Source: Chrysomallon squamiferum (lineage: Eukaryota; Mollusca; Gastropoda; Neomphalida; Peltospiridae). From it: a DNA stretch of 64,000 nucleotides. Shown here one piece after another: positions 59,168 through 64,000 of the stretch. The position numbers and the translations under genes are program-made. The stretch's first letter is position 1. The number at the start of each line of letters is the position of its first letter. Under the pieces are notes generated by a model that did not search any database, was not told where the DNA came from, and saw only the letters and a list, made by a program, of their open reading frames with translations. Location of the stretch: contig CM022673.1 of NCBI GenBank assembly GCA_012295275.1, positions 29,519,136-29,583,135 on the forward strand, read 5' to 3'.

Positions 59168-60670
59168 ATGTACGCAAGAAATCAATTCCTTTGTGTATTT
59201 TTTCCTAAATCCATTGTTTTCTGCTTTCCGACCTTTGTTTATGGAAAGCCGCAATGCACACTTTTCTGTCTCTGGGAAAGTTCATATACACTGACCACGT
59301 GGTGGTTGCCGCGGGTTTCCTCTTTAATATCACATCACACTGAAGTCATATGTATAACAGTTAATAATCAGCAATAACAAAATGCACCGAACTGTCAAAA
59401 TAATTCTGATAATTTTGTTTGAATAGAATTTTCGTTGGCATTGTAACTATACATTTCAAAATAAAGAATAGAAAAAAAAAAGAAAAGAAAAACCAGTGGA
59501 AAAACGTTGAAGTAGCATAAATAAAATATGTTTAATACTGTTCTCAGTACAAATGTTCAAATCTTTGTTCAGGAGAAATTAGGATTATTTAAAGTTAATA
59601 AAAGTAACATGGACATCTTTGGAGCCTCGCAAACTCATAAATTAACAAACTAATTGCTTTTACATTTTTAGCCAAGGTGCGGGCATTTATTGTGTGTATT
59701 CGTAAAATATATACATAAAGATAATATACATTTGTGTTGGCGTTTGTGTGTGTAACGTAATTGTTGATGAATTGCAGAAACAAGAACAACAAGGACGAGA
59801 TTACGTCTGCTATTAACGTATGAGATTTAAAATAATCCACTGTTATCGATGCAGTTTTGTGTCGCACTGACCCCGATTCTTGCCAAGGGACATTAATTTT
59901 ACACTGATCAGTATTATCTTAAAATCCCTCGATTAGTCCACCCTCTAACTTTCATATTGATTGGGAATTGTTATAAAGTAAAAGTAATAGCTGAATAATT
60001 TTATCTTTATACTTCATCTTACCGTTATGATTTTTTTCAGTGACTAATAATAATTGAAAAAATAATAATTTTTGTTTTTGAAAATGTTTTTTATGTGCCT
60101 CAATTTAGATCGAGGTCAGTGATGATCCCACACAAATAAAAAAAATCCTCAATCAATTAATTATATTGTCATCCAACATTATAAATTTTAGAAAATTGAA
60201 TTAAAAATAGAAAATTTTGTTAAATGGAAATTAAATAAACAGAATAACCTTGTAGAGTTTATAATGCAATTTGCCTTAATTGAAAACTTGGTCAAAGCCA
60301 ATCATTTAAAATTTTTTATTAAGTTCTAGCAGAGAGCTATGCGAATAGAACACATCTAAGATAATATTTTAAGGTTATTTAAAAAAAAAAAAAAAATTTT
60401 TTTTTTAAATTAAATAGTAAAAATAAAATAATATATGTACGTGTGTGTGAACAACTATTGACTTTAATGTTTTCCATATTATATATTCCTATATTGCTTA
60501 AGCTACTAACATTTATACTTGCAATATTCATCGGAAGACAAATTCTTTACATTTATTATTTAACCATCCAGTTCTAATCAACAACCACATCAAAATAACT
60601 TAATAAAAGAAGACAAAAAGATCTCGCCTGAAGGTGCCCACGAAAAACTACTACAAGAATATATACATCA

Positions 60671-60671
60671 T

Positions 60672-60712
<41 letters not shown>

Positions 60713-60716
60713 GCTA
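60671..60716. repeat. (ACT)n microsatellite
   Basis: About 15 CTA/ACT units. Confidence 0.95.
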
Positions 60717-61742
60717 CTGCTAATAATAATGATAAAATAGACAAAAAAAAAAAAAAAAAAACAGTTCGGAAAAACCCCACTAAAAAACAGCAACAATCTA
60801 TTACAAAGATTATGAATAATTAACAACAATTATTCTGAATCGGAATTTTATTAATACTCGTATGTCAAGGAATCCTCTTTCAAATGAGGTTTTTCACTTT
60901 TCTAACAACAAAATGTCATTAGCGTATTCATTATAACAGATTGTTTGTCAGTTACAGATACTTTCAAAATAGGATTACTGACAAATAATTACTTTTGTAA
61001 ATGTTGAATAGTTTTGGCAGATAACGCATTTAAGAAGATTACATTTTGGAGATAAAATCCGAACAAACGAACTAAGAAAACGGCCAGTATTTTAAACTTT
61101 TTGTTAAAAACTGTTATAGACACGAATAACCGGATTAAGATAAGAATTATGTGTCTGTTCAGAACCCACTGGGTTATCTAGCGTAGCCCAAATTAGCCCA
61201 CAGGGGTTTTGATCCTGTGACGAGAGTCTCCGACTGAACGAATAAAATGGCGAGAAATTTAAATTTTACTAGTATAAAAACCCACTTATAGTAGTTAATG
61301 TCAACGGAAGAAGTTTTGAACTATTTAACTTTGGCATTTTCAGTTCAATAATGGAAGCATGAAAATATGTGTCATCCAGTTTCTTGAACTAAATATTTTG
61401 TTGATTTATATTAAAACAATCTGCCAATTTCTATTAAAGGAATTTAATCTTAAAATTAAAACAATGTCACTGTTGGTAATTTTGCTTGAGAGACATGTAC
61501 ATGTTACAGTAATTAAGCGAATAACTGCTGCTTTAAATTAAAATACACCATTGGTGCTTTTTATGTACTGAAGGAATTTAATGACAGTAATATTATAATG
61601 GTATCAGACGCTAAACGTTTCTAAAATTATAAGATAATTACAATTCAAAGAATGTAACTATAACGTACACAATTCACGTTTAAACTCTATACGAAATATT
61701 TATTTCAACTAAAATAATTAACTTTGTTATTAAAAGGTACGC

Positions 61743-61870
61743 GATGGTTGTCCTTTCAGAGCGAGGCCGTTCCACTGCACTCAGCTTGGGCTGACCCCTG
61801 CCGGCGACTCAAGTGCGACTACGTAATTTTTGTGTGTGTGTGTGTGGGGGGGGGGGCTGCGTTTCTCAAA
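61743..61870 (+). pseudogene. U1 snRNA pseudogene, 5'-truncated
   Basis: GCGAGGCCGTTCCACTGCAC (from 61761) and CTGACCCCTGC (from 61791) match U1 stem-loop II, including a U1A-type loop close to AUUGCACUCC. ACTACGTAATTTTTG then matches the stretch up to the Sm site, and GGGGGCTGCGTTTCTC recalls stem-loop IV. Missing: the 5' end with ACTTACCTG and most of stem-loop I (only GATGGTTGTCCTTTCAG remains upstream), and most of stem-loop III. A GT run and about 11 G bases interrupt the Sm region. It cannot encode a working U1. Recognition is from family knowledge of U1. Confidence 0.72.
61831..61856. repeat. (GT)n(G)n run inside the U1 pseudogene
   Basis: Eight GT units followed by about 11 G, placed where the Sm-site/stem-loop IV junction would be. 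Confidence 0.9.
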
Positions 61871-62919
61871 ACTTCTTAAAATTCCCGTATTGCAAAACAT
61901 CTTCTTTCGTTCACTTACATATTAATAAACATATATACAACAAAAACAAAAACGAGATACGTATGCATTCACGTCATAGAAGAATTGCAGCGCCCACACA
62001 TTTTTGAACTGTATTTTTATCCTTATTACTTAAGACTAAATGAAAACGAAATAATAATAAAAAACAAACTTGGAAGTATGATGCATGTATCGAGACTATT
62101 TCTTTTGTATGACCAACGTACACATTAAACAAGTATTTAACAGTATGCTGTGGGTGTTAAATTCCGGTTAATTTCAATGCGGATGTAGCTTGTCATCTTC
62201 ATTTTCTACTTTTTGTTTGCTCCCTTCTTCTCCGCTGTTACGACTGCTACGAACACGTTAGATGTAATCTTCAACAAAACGAGTTTCTTTGTCTACACGG
62301 TTTACAATACTGATCAGTTTAAAGCAGAACTTTGCATATTTCTCGAGAGTGATGCTGGTTAATGAAATTTTCATAGAAATATATTTGTAAATGCGTTTAC
62401 AACAGTCTGTTTCTATCAATGGCTTTGTATATAAATTAATAATGATAATGCTGATGATGATGATGATGATACAAAAAAAAAAAAAATAAAGCAACAACAA
62501 CATAAAACCCCATTCAAAAATCCAACAACTAAAAAAAAAAAAAAAAAAAATCAATTTCAAAACGTTTTCATTTAAAAAATGTTACATAAATAGTTGTTAT
62601 TTAAGAACTATTTGTTTTGTTATTCAGTCTTTGTAGGCAACTTGGAAACCCGTATACATGAATCTGCTGAGAAATATGACAGTTAATTTTGTTTACGTTT
62701 TGAATTATTTAGGAGAGCAGGTTAAAACAAATAACTGGTTACAGTGTTAAAATATCAGACAGCCTCTCAGATCGAATTCTCAACTTCCAGGATGTAGCTG
62801 ATATCTTAATATCAAAATTTTATTAAGTTATTCCCTATATATATATATATATATATTTCTATGTATTTCTTTTTGTATAATTATGACAAGATAGGTATTC
62901 CTAGTCCCATTGCTACTAC

Positions 62920-63240
62920 TACTAGATACCAATACCACTACTATCACTACTTTTATTAGATACTTCTAGAAGGAAACAATAGCATTAGTATTAGTACTAC
63001 ATACTTCTACTGCTACTACTACTAGAACTTCTACTACTACCTGTGCTGCTGCTACTACAACTGTCTCTGCTACCATTGTCGCAGTTCATGTTCCTATTCA
63101 TATTTCTGCTGTTTCTATTATTACTTTTTCTGCTATTACTATTACAACCTATACTATTACTACTAATATAACCATTAATACAACAATCACTATTACTATT
63201 GTTATTATTTCTGCTATGAGTACTGTCCTACTGTTACGAC
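62920..63240. repeat. Degenerate CTA/TTA trinucleotide field
   Basis: Over 300 bases of imperfect TAC/ACT/TTA triplets with many substitutions, looking like an old, decayed trinucleotide array. Confidence 0.75.
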
Positions 63241-63639
63241 AAATGCTACCTCGACTTATAATACTGTAGCTACAAATAAATACAAATTTATGAACGATAC
63301 AGTAAAATCAAGAATACTTTGCAGTTTATGGATTAATCAGAAGCACTAAAAACTTTATTTTAAAGCTTCTTCAAAAAATTTAATCAGGATGCAAATTTTA
63401 TTATCTAGGAAGCAATTCTGAAGTTAAGCATGGGAATTAAACTGCAGTTTCAAAATATGGTATCTACGTATTAATCGTTTCTACGTATTGATTGTTTCAA
63501 ATTAATCGTCTTTTTTGTTAAATGGCTCGAGTATCAGAACTGATTGATACTGATCGACATGTTAACAAAAAAAAAAAAAAATTAAGAAACGAAAAATAAA
63601 GAGCAATTTGAAACAATTTGAAGCTAATATGTTGATTTC

Positions 63640-63640
<1 letters not shown>

Positions 63641-63688
<48 letters not shown>
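63641..63688. repeat. (AAT)n microsatellite
   Basis: About 16 AAT units. Confidence 0.95.
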
Positions 63689-63692
<4 letters not shown>

Positions 63693-63890
63693 GAACTTAA
63701 ATAAAATTCTGTTAAAATAAAATTGTTAAAATAAAATAAAACGTGTGTGTGTACACTCATACACACATATTATAATAATAATAATGACATGAAAAGAACA
63801 AATAAAAGAGTATTAAAATAAAACAAAACTGTAGATGTATGTGTGCATATGTATAAACATGATGCAGCATGAAAACTAAATCATAGATAA

Positions 63891-63914
63891 ACACACACAC
63901 ACACACACACACAA
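63891..63914. repeat. (AC)n microsatellite
   Basis: About 12 AC units followed by poly-A. Confidence 0.9.
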
Positions 63915-64000
63915 AAAAAAAAATTAAATTAAAATATTGCACAGTTAGAAATAATTATAAAAGCAAACTTACAGATATTCATCCCTGATATTCTACAAGT

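Larger units (their letters stand above)
57229..64000. other. Upstream side of neuropeptide gene; no coding exon recognised
   Basis: The missing signal-peptide exon of the minus-strand neuropeptide gene should lie here or beyond the window. Contents: GT/GA tract, a unique GC-richer block at 58140-58440, GTT (59140-59167), ACT (60671-60716) and AAT (63641-63688) microsatellites, a U1 pseudogene (61743-61870), and a degenerate CTA/TTA trinucleotide field (62920-63240). A good minus-strand donor sits at 63972-63967. Confidence 0.45.

Noticed and set aside
61165-61240. tRNA-like B box (GGTTTTGATCC) with an upstream TAGCGTAG motif
   Set aside because: The spacing between the two motifs is far too short for a tRNA and no cloverleaf could be drawn.

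Overview
The window is eukaryotic nuclear DNA from an animal. It is AT-rich, the genes are split by canonical GT-AG introns of about 0.1-5.6 kb, and the non-coding DNA is packed with microsatellites (ATT/AAT, AT, AG/CT, AC/GT, GTT/GGT) and minisatellites. The gene set (a GALNT, LARGE, JMJD7 and a multicopy amidated neuropeptide precursor) is bilaterian. The compact introns, the microsatellite load and the neuropeptide architecture suggest a lophotrochozoan invertebrate, most likely a mollusc. That placement is inference; no gene here proves it.

Layout. (1) 4837-16954, +: the C-terminal 60% or so of a polypeptide N-acetylgalactosaminyltransferase in eight exons. Its N-terminal exons must lie left of the window. 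A 34-bp minisatellite with higher-order structure sits in one intron. (2) 16955-27119: 3' flank, then a stretch with visibly more CpG and several short unassigned open frames, probably holding the promoter of the next gene. (3) 27120-36390, +: a complete 18-exon LARGE-type xylosyl-/glucuronyltransferase of 720 residues with both DxD motifs intact and one GC-AG intron. (4) 36391-42000: LARGE 3' flank and a decayed Mutator-like (MULE) transposase on the minus strand. (5) 42083-47275, +: a candidate small gene for a signal peptide, one transmembrane helix and a cytoplasmic tail of nine 10-residue Lys/Arg/Ser repeats, unlike any family I recognise. A separate 55-codon frame lies just upstream. (6) 51354-55290, +: JMJD7 (JmjC lysyl hydroxylase), seven of probably eight coding exons. 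(7) 57228-56498, -: the main coding exon of a neuropeptide precursor with seven amidated peptides ending GW[F/H]T[D/E]F-NH2, tail-to-tail with JMJD7. (8) 57229-64000: simple repeats, a 5'-truncated U1 snRNA pseudogene near 61.8 kb, and no recognisable coding exon.

GALNT and LARGE are both secretory-pathway glycosyltransferases, but acting on different glycans: mucin-type O-GalNAc initiation, and matriglycan on dystroglycan. JMJD7 acts in the cytosol. I see no evidence that the neighbours form a functional unit. The most novel items are the GWxTxF-amide precursor and the decapeptide-repeat membrane protein.
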